From the NCBI RefSeq assembly GCF_902712875.1, contig NZ_LR743509.1:186001-250000 (forward strand): a DNA stretch of 64,000 nt. Reading direction: 5' to 3'. This stretch comes from Hyphomicrobium sp. ghe19. Lineage in GTDB: Bacteria; Pseudomonadota; Alphaproteobacteria; Rhizobiales; Hyphomicrobiaceae. The position numbers were made by a program, and so were the translations under genes. The notes under the pieces are model-generated. The model ran no database searches, had not been told where the DNA came from, and saw only the letters and a program-made list of their open reading frames with translations. The stretch's first letter is position 1. Each line of letters starts with the position of its first letter. Of the stretch, positions 17,719-25,586 are shown in pieces.

Positions 17719-18405
17719 ATGGTCTCGCGTTTTCGTCTTAGCGTATTTGCTCCTGTCGCCGTCCTGATGATCTCGGGGCTCGGCTTGCTATGGGGCTGCG
17801 CCACCGGGCCGAATTTCGTGGTCAAGGACGATCCGTGGCGCTCGCCCGAAGAGAGGGCGTGTCTGGCGTCCGGCGCGGTCAGGCAAACGGCATTCATTCG
17901 TCCCAGATCGGCGCTGGGCGGTCCAAGCGTATGCGGCGCGGAAAGCCCGTTCGAGATGTCGGCCGCGGATAACGGCCGTGTCGAACTGAGACCCCCGGCA
18001 TCGCTTCGCTGCCCGATGATCCCGCAGATCGATAGCTGGGTGCGAGACGTCGTCGAACCGGCGGCGCGGCGTTATTTTCGCCAGGAACTCGTCGGCCTAA
18101 CGGTGCTCGCGTCCTATTCGTGCAGGGCGATGAACAGTGTCGATGGGGCGACGATCTCGGAGCACGCCTATGCGAACGCCATCGACATCGGTGGCTTCAC
18201 TCTGGCAGACGGCCGGTCGATCAGTGTTCAGCGCGGATGGGGCGGCTCGGAAGGCGAGCAAGCGTTCTTGCGCACCGTGCATGGTGGGGCCTGCGAATAT
18301 TTCATGACGGTGCTTGGTCCGAACTACAACAGCTTACACAGCGACCATTTCCATCTCGACCTTGCACACCATGGCCTTACGGGGCTGAAGAATATCTGCA
18401 AGTAA
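17719..18405 (+). CDS. Extensin-like C-terminal domain protein, putative lipoprotein
   Basis: A 228-residue envelope protein. The first 27 residues form a hydrophobic signal ending LLWGC, a possible lipoprotein site at Cys27, although Trp at -2 is atypical. The rest matches the extensin-like C-terminal family, which resembles D,D-peptidases: SEHAYANAIDIGGF and HSDHFHLDLA give the His/Asp residues expected of a LAS-type zinc site. A peptidoglycan hydrolase role fits but is inferred. No Shine-Dalgarno sequence precedes the ATG, and the CtrA site lies just upstream, so transcription may begin at or near the start codon. Cell-cycle control by CtrA would suit a wall-remodelling enzyme. Confidence 0.85.
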   Translation: MVSRFRLSVFAPVAVLMISGLGLLWGCATGPNFVVKDDPWRSPEERACLASGAVRQTAFIRPRSALGGPSVCGAESPFEMSAADNGRVELRPPASLRCPMIPQIDSWVRDVVEPAARRYFRQELVGLTVLASYSCRAMNSVDGATISEHAYANAIDIGGFTLADGRSISVQRGWGGSEGEQAFLRTVHGGACEYFMTVLGPNYNSLHSDHFHLDLAHHGLTGLKNICK

Positions 18406-18464
18406 TCGGCAGCTTGCCCGATGGCTGAGCGTGCAGACTGCATTCAAATCCGCTAGAAGCGCGC

Positions 18465-19115
18465 ATGACTTGGGATCACGAACCGCCTCCCGGAAGCCGG
18501 CGCGGCTATCATCACGGCAACTTGCGCGAAGCCTTGATGAAGGCTGCGCTCGATTTGATCGCGCTCAAGGGCCCTTCGGGGTTCACGTTCGCGGAAGCAG
18601 CCCGTGCGGCTGGCGTCAGCCCGGCGGCGCCCTATCGGCATTATCGCGACCGGGATGCGTTGATGGCGGACGTGGCGCGGCGCGCGTTCGATGCGTTCGA
18701 GGCGAAGCTGAAACAAGCCTGGGCCGGCGGCACGCCCGATCCGTTCACAGCTTTCGAGCGCGTGGGGCGCGCCTATCTCGATTTCGCACGGCTCGAGCCT
18801 GCGCAGTATTCCGCGATGTTTGAATCCGGCCTGTCGTTCAAGGCTTTCCCCGATCTGCATGTGGCGGGCGAACGCGCGTTCAACGTGCTGAAAGACGCGT
18901 GTTCAGCGCTCGTTGCAGGGATGCCCGAGGCCAAGCGGCCGCCGGCCATGATGATGGCGCTCCATATCTGGGCGCAAGCGCATGGTATCGCGTCGCTCTT
19001 CGCGCGCGGTGACGAAGCACGCCGGCCAATTCCGATGAGTCCCGAGGATCTGCTGGACGCTGCAGTGCTCATTTATTTGGACGGGCTTGGCGCACGGCCA
19101 AAGAAGAGCGGCTAG
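18465..19115 (+). CDS. TetR/AcrR family transcriptional regulator
   Basis: A 216-residue repressor-type protein. The N-terminal helix-turn-helix occupies about 17-65 and contains GFTFAEAARAAGVSPAAPYR followed by HYRDRDAL, typical of TetR. The C-terminal part resembles the WHG-type ligand domain (TetR_C_33). It lies 60 bases after the extensin-like gene on the same strand and may be co-transcribed with it. No adjacent efflux or catabolic operon indicates an effector; the palindrome upstream of the DUF2852 genes is a conceivable target but there is no direct evidence. Confidence 0.87.
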   Translation: MTWDHEPPPGSRRGYHHGNLREALMKAALDLIALKGPSGFTFAEAARAAGVSPAAPYRHYRDRDALMADVARRAFDAFEAKLKQAWAGGTPDPFTAFERVGRAYLDFARLEPAQYSAMFESGLSFKAFPDLHVAGERAFNVLKDACSALVAGMPEAKRPPAMMMALHIWAQAHGIASLFARGDEARRPIPMSPEDLLDAAVLIYLDGLGARPKKSG

Positions 19116-19371
19116 CAGCGCGATCCAGGGGCTGCGGGAAAAACTCTGGCGACGAGTTGTCCGCTCCGCAACATTCCGCATACAAATACTGCAGGGAATT
19201 CGACTCGCGGTGCGTTGTTCGCAGTGGGTGGTCACGCTCGGCTGCGGGCTGCAACGGTCGGCTTATTCTCCGCGTTCGAACTTTTAAGATCGCGCGAACG
19301 CGTTCTCACGAGCGCGTCTCTCACGAACGTTCGATTTGAAATCGATACCGGAAGAAGCGTCGGAGGTGGTG

Positions 19372-19581
19372 ATGGCCGGCAAGTGCCCCAAATGTCAAAA
19401 CATGGTCGGGAGCGTCAGAGCAGAGCAGATCAATATTACGAACAACGCGGGGAACGCGTTCGCGGGCGCCGCCTACACCTGCCCGCATTGCCAGACGATC
19501 CTGAGCGTGACCGTCGATCCCTTCGCCTTCAAGAATGAGATCGCGATCGAGCTCATGAAGCGGATGAGGGGCGGGCGGTAG
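19372..19581 (+). CDS. Small zinc-ribbon protein
   Basis: A 69-residue protein with cysteine pairs at 5/8 (CPKC) and 37/40 (CPHC), a classical four-cysteine zinc ribbon, followed by an amphipathic C-terminal helix ending in basic residues. The ATG at 19372 has GGAGG five bases upstream, which decides the start over an in-frame ATG at 19336. I do not recognise a named family. It may bind nucleic acid or a protein partner; no function is claimed. Confidence 0.72.
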   Translation: MAGKCPKCQNMVGSVRAEQINITNNAGNAFAGAAYTCPHCQTILSVTVDPFAFKNEIAIELMKRMRGGR

Positions 19582-19712
19582 TTTCGTTTCGCTTCGCTTA
19601 GGACCCCACAATCGAACTGCCTTTCGTCGAGTCGGCAGGTGCTCTTGTCCCCCTCAATCGAAAATCCTTCAGGACGCTCTTGAACTCCCCTCTTGCCGAC
19701 CCACTTATGTGA

Positions 19713-19731
19713 ATGTAAAATACATTTACAT
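19713..19731. promoter_or_regulatory. Perfect inverted repeat upstream of the DUF2852 gene
   Basis: ATGTAAA-N5-TTTACAT, with both arms perfect, lies 21 bases before the start of the first DUF2852 gene in an otherwise GC-rich area. It immediately precedes the ribosome binding site AAGGAGA. The shape suits a dimeric repressor operator. The cognate regulator is unknown. Confidence 0.6.
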
Positions 19732-19752
19732 CCTAACAAGGAGAGGGTGGCG

Positions 19753-20187
19753 ATGACGCAAGTGGTTCAGACGCTCGATGATTATGGCAGGCCCGCGTGG
19801 ATTGCCGCGATGGTCTTGGGTTTCATCGTTTTCTGGCCGGTTGGGCTCACCATCCTGGCCTATATGCTCTGGAGTGGACGCATGAATTGCGGATGGCACC
19901 AAGGTCGCGGTCGTGGACGCTGGGAAAGCCGGTTTGCCGATCGTTTTGAGAGGGCGCGGTCACGCGTCGAAGATGAAATGCGGAATTTTGGCCGAGGCGC
20001 CGCTTCGAGCGGCAACAAAGCCTTCGACGACTATCGCGAGGCGACCTTGAAGCGTCTCGAGGAGGAAGAGCAGGAATTCCGCGCGTTCCTCGAACGTCTG
20101 CGGCAAGCGAAGGACAAATCCCAGTTCGATCAGTTCATGTCGGAGCGCCGCGATCGTCCGGCTCCGAACGAGGGCGCGACGACCTGA
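19753..20187 (+). CDS. DUF2852 family membrane protein
   Basis: A 144-residue protein with one strong hydrophobic segment at about 15-40, then a basic and glycine-rich stretch, then a charged coiled-coil-like tail containing AFDDYREATLKRLEEEEQEF. This pattern is that of the alphaproteobacterial DUF2852 family, of unknown function. The ATG at 19753 has AAGGAGA eight bases upstream; a longer frame from 19693 lacks support. It sits behind a perfect palindrome and is followed by an intrinsic terminator, then a shorter paralogue. A single-pass inner-membrane protein with a cytoplasmic coiled coil is the likely topology. Confidence 0.82.
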   Translation: MTQVVQTLDDYGRPAWIAAMVLGFIVFWPVGLTILAYMLWSGRMNCGWHQGRGRGRWESRFADRFERARSRVEDEMRNFGRGAASSGNKAFDDYREATLKRLEEEEQEFRAFLERLRQAKDKSQFDQFMSERRDRPAPNEGATT

Positions 20188-20203
20188 TTGCTACGTAATC
20201 GAG

Positions 20204-20230
20204 CGGGGCTGCTTTCAAGCAGCCCCGTTT
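20204..20230 (+). terminator. Intrinsic terminator after the first DUF2852 gene
   Basis: CGGGGCTGC and GCAGCCCCG form a perfect nine-pair stem around a TTTCAA loop, extendable by two A-T pairs, followed by a short TTT run. It lies 17 bases after the stop. Confidence 0.75.
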
Positions 20231-20265
20231 GTCATAGGGAAATGTTAGCCGGACGGAGTGACTTG

Positions 20266-20583
20266 ATGTTTCACCATTTCTTTCACCCATTGGCGTTCTT
20301 GCACTTTGTGACGGTCGCGCTCGTGCTTATGGCCGTCGTCATGTTCCTAAAGGCTCGCTGCGGATTTGCGCGCCATCGCTGCGGAGCTGGTCGCGAATCC
20401 AATCCGCGCCGCGATACCGAAAATTCAGCGTTTGAGGACTATCGGCGGGCGACGATTACGCGACTCGAGAAGGAGGCCGAGGAATTCCGGTCGTATCTCG
20501 ACGGGTTGCGACGCGCCGCAGATGCTTCGGCCTTTCAGGCTTTTCTGCAGGCCCGGAAAAACGGCGAATCGTCTGCTTCGTAA
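20266..20583 (+). CDS. Short DUF2852-like membrane protein, tandem paralogue
   Basis: A 105-residue protein with one hydrophobic helix (about 10-30) and a charged C-terminal half. Its tail, AFEDYRRATITRLEKEAEEF and what follows, aligns without gaps to the tail of the preceding gene, including the terminal FQAFLQARKN against FDQFMSERRD. The two are therefore paralogues in tandem, with this copy shortened in the glycine/arginine linker. The ATG at 20266 has GGAG eight bases upstream; an upstream in-frame ATG at 20242 is less well supported. It lies behind a terminator, so it may have its own promoter or depend on readthrough. Confidence 0.72.
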   Translation: MFHHFFHPLAFLHFVTVALVLMAVVMFLKARCGFARHRCGAGRESNPRRDTENSAFEDYRRATITRLEKEAEEFRSYLDGLRRAADASAFQAFLQARKNGESSAS

Positions 20584-20691
20584 CGTTTTGCTGTTCCCCG
20601 TTCATCGGTTGCATACCGGGAATTCGCCTTTTTCCGCTTATGTTGCCGTTATTTTAGGGGTCTTGGCGACGCGCGTCGTTTATGCTTCGCA

Positions 20692-20719
20692 GTGACGGCC
20701 GCGGCGGGCCGTCACGTTT
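20692..20719 (+). terminator. Probable intrinsic terminator after the second DUF2852-like gene
   Basis: GTGACGGCC and GGCCGTCAC form a perfect nine-pair stem around GCGGCG, followed by GTTTG. The T run is short, so efficiency is uncertain. It ends 30 bases before the DjlA-like gene. Confidence 0.6.
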
Positions 20720-20745
20720 GAGGCGAACATACCCACGGACCATCG

Positions 20746-21474
20746 ATGCCCTGGCAATTTTTAAAGAACGCCGTTGCGGCGTATGGCGGAGGACTGCGCT
20801 CCGCCCTCGAGAACGTCAAAGGGGCGTTCGGCCTCGAGGGCGGTCATGCTCCGGCTCAGTCGCGCGTCGCTTTCACGATTGCGGTCGTCGCCCTTGCCGC
20901 CAAGATGAGCAAAGCCGACGGCGTTTCATTGCCGATCGAGGCTGAAGCTTTCAAGCGGCAGTTCCAGGTTCCAGATAGCGAATGCGCGCATGTTCGCAAG
21001 CTCTACGAGCTGGCGAGCCAGGACGTCGCCGGTTACGAGACGTATGCCGCGCAGATCGCCCGCATTCTCGAAGGGGAGCCGGACCTCAAGATATCCGTGC
21101 TCGAATGCCTCTTTCATATTGCGAGTGCGGATGGCGTCCTGCATCCCGCAGAGGATCGCTATCTCGCGCACGTAGCCGAGATCTTCGGATTGACGCCGGG
21201 CGAGTTCCGTTGCGTCAGACGCGGCTTCGTCGTCGATGCCGATGGTCCGTACGAAGTCCTGCACATCTCGCCGACGGCCTCCGACAAGGAGATCAAGGCA
21301 CGCTATCGCGAGCTCGTCAAAGGTCATCATCCCGACGCGCTCGTCTCGAAGGGCGTGCCACCTGAATTCCTCGCGGGCGCAGAGCGCCGTCTTCAGGCGA
21401 TCACCACGGCATACGAGGCAATTCTGGAAGAGCGTGGACAACGCGTCGAGAGAGCGCTGGAACCGACGACGTGA
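20746..21474 (+). CDS. DjlA-like J-domain protein with TerB-like domain
   Basis: A 242-residue protein with a tellurite-resistance TerB-like helical domain (about 40-150) and a C-terminal J domain (about 170-235) carrying the HPD signature in GHHPDALV. The J domain stimulates DnaK. Classical DjlA is anchored by an N-terminal membrane helix; here the N terminus is only weakly hydrophobic, so the protein may be peripheral or soluble. Its stop overlaps the GTG start of the amidase gene (GTGA), so the two are translationally coupled, which links the chaperone to cell-envelope work. Confidence 0.86.
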   Translation: MPWQFLKNAVAAYGGGLRSALENVKGAFGLEGGHAPAQSRVAFTIAVVALAAKMSKADGVSLPIEAEAFKRQFQVPDSECAHVRKLYELASQDVAGYETYAAQIARILEGEPDLKISVLECLFHIASADGVLHPAEDRYLAHVAEIFGLTPGEFRCVRRGFVVDADGPYEVLHISPTASDKEIKARYRELVKGHHPDALVSKGVPPEFLAGAERRLQAITTAYEAILEERGQRVERALEPTT

Positions 21475-22241
21475 GCTTTCCGTCCGACACCCCGCTTTCG
21501 CACGACATTCATCCGGCCGAGAACCGCGAGGCACGGCGCGGCGGCGTGAAGCCGTCGTTGCTCATTCTGCACTACACGGGAATGTCCACAGCGGCGAAGG
21601 CGATCGACTGGCTCGGTCGTGCCGAAAGCGGCGTGTCGTGCCACTACGTCGTCGACGAAGCGGGTCGCATCACGCAACTCGTGCCGGAAGAGCAGCGCGC
21701 GTGGCACGCCGGTGTTTCGTACTGGCGCGGCGAGACCGACATCAACTCGCATTCGATCGGCATCGAGATTCATAATCCCGGTCATCAGCACGGATACCCG
21801 GATTTTCCGGCCGACCAGATGGCGGCCGTCGTGGCGCTGTCGAAAGATATCGTGCGCCGCCATCGCATCGCGCCGGATAATGTTCTTGCGCATTCGGATG
21901 TGGCTCCGGGCCGAAAGATCGATCCCGGCGAAAAGTTCGACTGGCTGCTGCTGGCGAAAGAGGGGCTTGGACTCTGGGTTCGTCCGTCACCCGTTCGCGC
22001 GGACGATCCCGGCCTCGGGCTCGGGGACTCCGGTTCGCGGATTGCGCGCACGCAGGAGCTCCTTGCGTCCTACGGTTACGATGTCAAGGCTACGGGCACG
22101 CTCGATACGGCGACCGAGAAAGTCCTCAAGGCGTTCCAGTTGCATTTTCGGCCGCGCCGTGTCGACGGCCGGCTCGACCGGTCAACGGAAGTCACGTTGG
22201 AGCGGCTGATTGGAGCCTCCGGTAAGCGCACCGCCGCTTGA
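21471..22241 (+). CDS. N-acetylmuramoyl-L-alanine amidase, AmiD-like, with peptidoglycan-binding domain
   Basis: A 256-residue amidase 2 family enzyme that cleaves the bond between MurNAc and L-Ala. Zinc ligands are likely His34 (LILHYTGM) and the His of LAHSDVAPGRK with the following Asp, with Glu in SIGIEIHNPGH. A C-terminal peptidoglycan-binding domain spans about 175-245. It starts with GTG at 21471 inside the stop of the DjlA-like gene. I see no signal peptide or lipobox, so it may act in the cytoplasm on recycled anhydro-muropeptides in an AmpD-like role, unlike exported AmiD. That localisation is inference. Confidence 0.88.
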   Translation: MSFPSDTPLSHDIHPAENREARRGGVKPSLLILHYTGMSTAAKAIDWLGRAESGVSCHYVVDEAGRITQLVPEEQRAWHAGVSYWRGETDINSHSIGIEIHNPGHQHGYPDFPADQMAAVVALSKDIVRRHRIAPDNVLAHSDVAPGRKIDPGEKFDWLLLAKEGLGLWVRPSPVRADDPGLGLGDSGSRIARTQELLASYGYDVKATGTLDTATEKVLKAFQLHFRPRRVDGRLDRSTEVTLERLIGASGKRTAA

Positions 22242-22273
22242 CGGACGCCAGCCGCTGATGTTGATGCGAGACC

Positions 22274-23968
22274 GTGCGCCTGCTGAGTTCGGGCGCATTC
22301 CGCAGGGGTGCGGAAAGCTCAAGCAATACCGAAACAGGATCCACCTTGTTCAAGCCGCGGCGGCCGGAGTTCCTGGCGCTTATCGTTGCGATCTACGTGG
22401 CGCTGGTTCTCAATCAGCCCTTCTGGCGCAAATTTGCCGGTGTGGTCGCGCCGTCCGATCTCGGCGATTGGCTGTTCGCCGGGGCGGTCGTAACGGCCAC
22501 AGTGCTTGTCGCGTATCTCATTTTGCTGGTGCTGTCGGCTAAGCCACTGCTGCGCATCCTCTTACTGATCCTGCTGCCGGTGATGGCCGCCGCCGCGTAC
22601 TTCATCGGCGAATATGGCATCGTCATCGACGTGCATATGGTTCGCAATGTTTTCGAGACCGACACGCGCGAGGCGAACGATCTCATCACTCTCAAGCTCG
22701 TTGCGTATGTCGTTCTGCTCGGGCTGGCGCCCGCTGTTCTCTTCTGGCTCGTGCCATGGACGAAACGATCGTATCGCGAGGAGACGGCGGGCAAGCTCAA
22801 GGCGGCCGCTATTTCGCTTTTGGTTCTCGTCGTCGTGCTGCTGCCCGCATGGGGCAATTTCATCTCGCTCGGCCGCGACCATCGCGAACTCAAGATGACG
22901 CTGACACCTGTCAATATCGTTTCGGCGCTGCAGAGCTATTGGCGACAGGAGAAGCGCAAGCGGGCCAAGGTCGTCGCTTCCTACGGTGAGGATGCCCACC
23001 AAAGCGTTTCCGGTGGTTCTCGCAAGTCGCTGTTCGTCATTGTGGTCGGCGAAACCGCGCGCGCCGATCATTTTTCGCTCAATGGATATTCTGAGCCGAC
23101 AAACCCCGGGCTTTCCAAGATCGGCGATCTCATCAACTACAGCCAGGCCTACTCGTGCGGCACGGATACGGCGCAGTCGGTGCCGTGCATTTTCTCGGGG
23201 CTTGGCCGCGATGGCTTCACGAACGCCAAGGCGGACGCACGCGAAAATCTTCTCGACATCTTCAAGCGCGCGGGTCTCGACGTCGTTTGGCGAGAAAATC
23301 AATCGGGATGCAAGGGCGTGTGTGTGCGCATTCCGACGGAGACGCTGACCGGTCACAAAGCTCCGACGTTCTATGCGAGCACCCAAAACTTCGACGATAT
23401 TCTCGTCGATGGCCTCGATGCGCGGATCGCGAAGCTAGAGCGCGACACGGTGATCGTTCTGCACATGATGGGCAGCCACGGTCCGGCGTACTGGAAACGC
23501 TATCCGGAAAAGTTCGAGACGTTCAAGCCGGCGTGCAAGGACTCACAGTTCAGCCGCTGCGAACTTCAGGACATCGTCAACGCCTACGACAACTCGATCC
23601 TCTATACCGACCATGTTCTGACGCGTCTCATCGAAACGCTGAAAGGGGCGGCGAACCACGGTGTCGATGCGGGCATGATCTATGTGTCCGATCATGGCGA
23701 GAGCCTCGGCGAGAACGGCATGTACCTTCACGGCATGCCGTACATGATCGCACCTGAAGCACAAATTCACGTGCCGATGGTCGTCTGGCTGTCACCGGAG
23801 ATGAAGGAAGCTCGCGGACTCGATCAAGGCTGCATGGTCAGCCGTAGCGCCAGCCGCGTCGGGCACGACAATATTTTTCATTCGAGCCTTGGGATCATGG
23901 GCGTGGCGACCCGCGTTTACGATCCGTCGCTCGATCTCTTTGCACCCTGCCGGAAGCCGGCGTCCTGA
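22274..23968 (+). CDS. Phosphoethanolamine transferase, EptA/sulfatase family
   Basis: An inner-membrane enzyme with about five N-terminal helices and a large periplasmic alkaline-phosphatase-fold domain. It moves phosphoethanolamine from phosphatidylethanolamine to lipid A or another envelope glycan. Visible signatures are VVGETARADHFSLNGY, the nucleophile Thr region CGTDTAQSVPCIFSGL, LHMMGSHGP and VSDHGESLGENGMYLHG, which carry metal ligands. Paired cysteines in the domain fit the disulfide-rich family. The GTG at 22274 gives 564 residues; an in-frame TTG at 22346 with AGGA six bases before it is a good alternative and would begin close to the first helix. It follows the amidase by about 30 bases. 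Such enzymes can lower susceptibility to cationic peptides, but the target glycan is not evident. Confidence 0.9.
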   Translation: MRLLSSGAFRRGAESSSNTETGSTLFKPRRPEFLALIVAIYVALVLNQPFWRKFAGVVAPSDLGDWLFAGAVVTATVLVAYLILLVLSAKPLLRILLLILLPVMAAAAYFIGEYGIVIDVHMVRNVFETDTREANDLITLKLVAYVVLLGLAPAVLFWLVPWTKRSYREETAGKLKAAAISLLVLVVVLLPAWGNFISLGRDHRELKMTLTPVNIVSALQSYWRQEKRKRAKVVASYGEDAHQSVSGGSRKSLFVIVVGETARADHFSLNGYSEPTNPGLSKIGDLINYSQAYSCGTDTAQSVPCIFSGLGRDGFTNAKADARENLLDIFKRAGLDVVWRENQSGCKGVCVRIPTETLTGHKAPTFYASTQNFDDILVDGLDARIAKLERDTVIVLHMMGSHGPAYWKRYPEKFETFKPACKDSQFSRCELQDIVNAYDNSILYTDHVLTRLIETLKGAANHGVDAGMIYVSDHGESLGENGMYLHGMPYMIAPEAQIHVPMVVWLSPEMKEARGLDQGCMVSRSASRVGHDNIFHSSLGIMGVATRVYDPSLDLFAPCRKPAS

Positions 23969-24107
23969 TCCAACGCGAACGAGATAACGTAGCATAATCG
24001 TGCGGTAACGCGACGATTTCGCCTCGCAGCGCGACGAAAATGATATCCCCGGGGGATCCGGACTCATGCATGATCGACCTGCAAAAGGCCCGTTTGAAAG
24101 TTCAAGC

Positions 24108-24938
24108 ATGATCCGCAGGTTGGCCGGTCTGGCGTTGTCGATCTTCATGTGCAGCGCCGGTTTTGCGGTTGCGGATCAATCCATCGGTCCGGTGCTGAAG
24201 AACGCGGAGATGAACGCCCGCTCAATTACGACCGCGCTCTTTCAGGCGAAACCCGGCGCGAAGCCCGACTTCTCCGGCAAGAATCTCGTTTATCTCGATC
24301 TTTCCGAGCTGAATTTTAAAGGCGCCAACCTCGCGAACGCGGATCTTTACGGCACGGACTTTACGGGCGCCAATCTCAAAGGTGCCGATCTTTCGCACAC
24401 GCGGCTTGACCGTTCGGTCCTGATGCGCGCCGACCTTTCGGGCGCCAATCTGACCGGGGCGACGATCCTTCGCCCGACGATCTACGCGGATCTCTCCAAC
24501 AACGTGCTCGATGCGCCGCGCTTTGCAGGTGCGAATTTGACGGAAGTGCACGTGCAGGCGGAACTGTCTGGCTCCGATTTCAGGGGGGCAGATTTGTCGA
24601 GGGCGAACTTTTATCCGCTCGAGGGACGGCCGGGCGAAGGGACACTCGCGACGACCTACCGGAATATTCTGAAGTACTGCGATTTCTCGGGCGCGCGGTT
24701 GCGCGATGCCAATATGGAACGCGCCGTATTGTGGTTTGCAAAGTTCACAGGTGCCGATCTCAAGGGCGTCAACTTCAAGGACGCCGATCTCTCGCGTGCG
24801 GACTTTGCAGGCGCGGATATTTCCGGCGGGGACTTCACCGGTGCTGATCTCGACGGTGCGAACTTCATCGGCGCAATCGGGGTCACCGAAGTCATAGGTC
24901 TCGATCGGGCGATCAATCTCGATCGTGCGCTCAGATAA
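24108..24938 (+). CDS. Exported pentapeptide-repeat protein
   Basis: A 276-residue protein with a clear signal peptide (MIRRLAGLALSIFMCSAG ending FAVAD) followed by many A(D/N)LxG repeats, such as ANLKGADL, ADLSGANLTGA and ADFAGADISGGDFTGADL, which form a right-handed quadrilateral beta helix. The repeats are interrupted by a non-repeat insertion at about 180-200. I chose the ATG at 24108 because it places the signal at the N terminus; an ATG at 24066 would add 14 residues before it. Periplasmic location is expected. The family has no common function, and cytoplasmic gyrase-mimic relatives are not a good match for an exported protein. Confidence 0.85.
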   Translation: MIRRLAGLALSIFMCSAGFAVADQSIGPVLKNAEMNARSITTALFQAKPGAKPDFSGKNLVYLDLSELNFKGANLANADLYGTDFTGANLKGADLSHTRLDRSVLMRADLSGANLTGATILRPTIYADLSNNVLDAPRFAGANLTEVHVQAELSGSDFRGADLSRANFYPLEGRPGEGTLATTYRNILKYCDFSGARLRDANMERAVLWFAKFTGADLKGVNFKDADLSRADFAGADISGGDFTGADLDGANFIGAIGVTEVIGLDRAINLDRALR

Positions 24939-25075
24939 GCCGCTCCGGCTATTCCCGCGTGGCTGACGCGAAACTGACTTATGCGCCAATCCGGCAAATG
25001 GATACGGCTTTTAACGGTTGTTAAAGTATTTATTCTCAATCTATTAACGTCACATTAGATGACCGGGGGGCCGTC

Positions 25076-25381
25076 ATGTCCGCGCAGATTCATGCCAAGG
25101 TGTTCAGTCAGCGTTCGGTTGCTTTGATTGCACTGTCGATTGCGACCGCACTGCCCATCGTTTGGGCTTCGGCGGCGAATGCAGTCAGTCTTCGCGTGAA
25201 GCTCGCCTGCTCGCGCGACTACTATGCGCTCTGCAGCAAGTTCGCGTCAGACAGTCCTGAAACTCGCCAGTGCATGCGCGCTGCGGGAGAGAAGCTATCT
25301 CCTCGCTGCATCAATGCACTCGTCCAGGCGGGCGAGGTGACCCAGGCAGAAGTTTCGCATCGGGCCGCTCAACTCCGGTAG
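25076..25381 (+). CDS. Small exported cysteine-rich protein
   Basis: A 101-residue protein with a signal peptide ending near SAANA at about 36 and a mature part of about 65 residues containing four cysteines in the pattern C-x7-C-x12-C-x10-C. Similar short cysteine-rich repeat proteins (ACxxDYxxxC...CMxxxxxxLSxxC) are common in Hyphomicrobiales and are of unknown function. The four cysteines probably form two disulfides in the periplasm. A near-palindromic TTAA-N6-TTAA and an AT-rich stretch lie at 25011-25045, a possible promoter region. Confidence 0.75.
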   Translation: MSAQIHAKVFSQRSVALIALSIATALPIVWASAANAVSLRVKLACSRDYYALCSKFASDSPETRQCMRAAGEKLSPRCINALVQAGEVTQAEVSHRAAQLR

Positions 25382-25392
25382 CGTTTTCGCAG

Positions 25393-25430
25393 TCGCGTGC
25401 GATTTCCGGTGGGAAGCCGGCCGCACGCGA
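25393..25430 (+). terminator. GC-rich hairpin after the cysteine-rich gene
   Basis: TCGCGTGCG and CGCACGCGA form a nine-pair outer stem, with CCGG and CCGG forming an inner stem. It begins 12 bases after the stop. No T run follows, so it could be a terminator or a member of the GGAAGCCGGCCG-bearing repeats seen elsewhere in this window. Confidence 0.5.
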
Positions 25431-25586
25431 CGGTCTGGTTCCAATTGGTTTGATTAATAGGAACTTGACTTGCGCGCCACGAACTTCGTTTATGTTGATC
25501 TCCGTCGGCCGCAAGCCTGATTGACGCGTAACTTGGCGCTTCATGGGCAGTATCCATCGGCCGCGTGAGCAACGAGGGCGGTGCGC

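Noticed and set aside
17331..17897. 188-codon minus-strand frame over the extensin promoter
   Set aside because: It overlaps the CtrA site and the signal peptide of a well-supported gene, and the product has no recognisable domain.
24222..24989. 255-codon minus-strand frame opposite the pentapeptide-repeat gene
   Set aside because: Its apparent repeats are the mirror image of the pentapeptide repeats; it is a shadow.
25011..25024. TTAACGGTTGTTAA considered as a CtrA site
   Set aside because: The spacer is six bases, one short of the seven in the consensus, so only a weak likeness remains.
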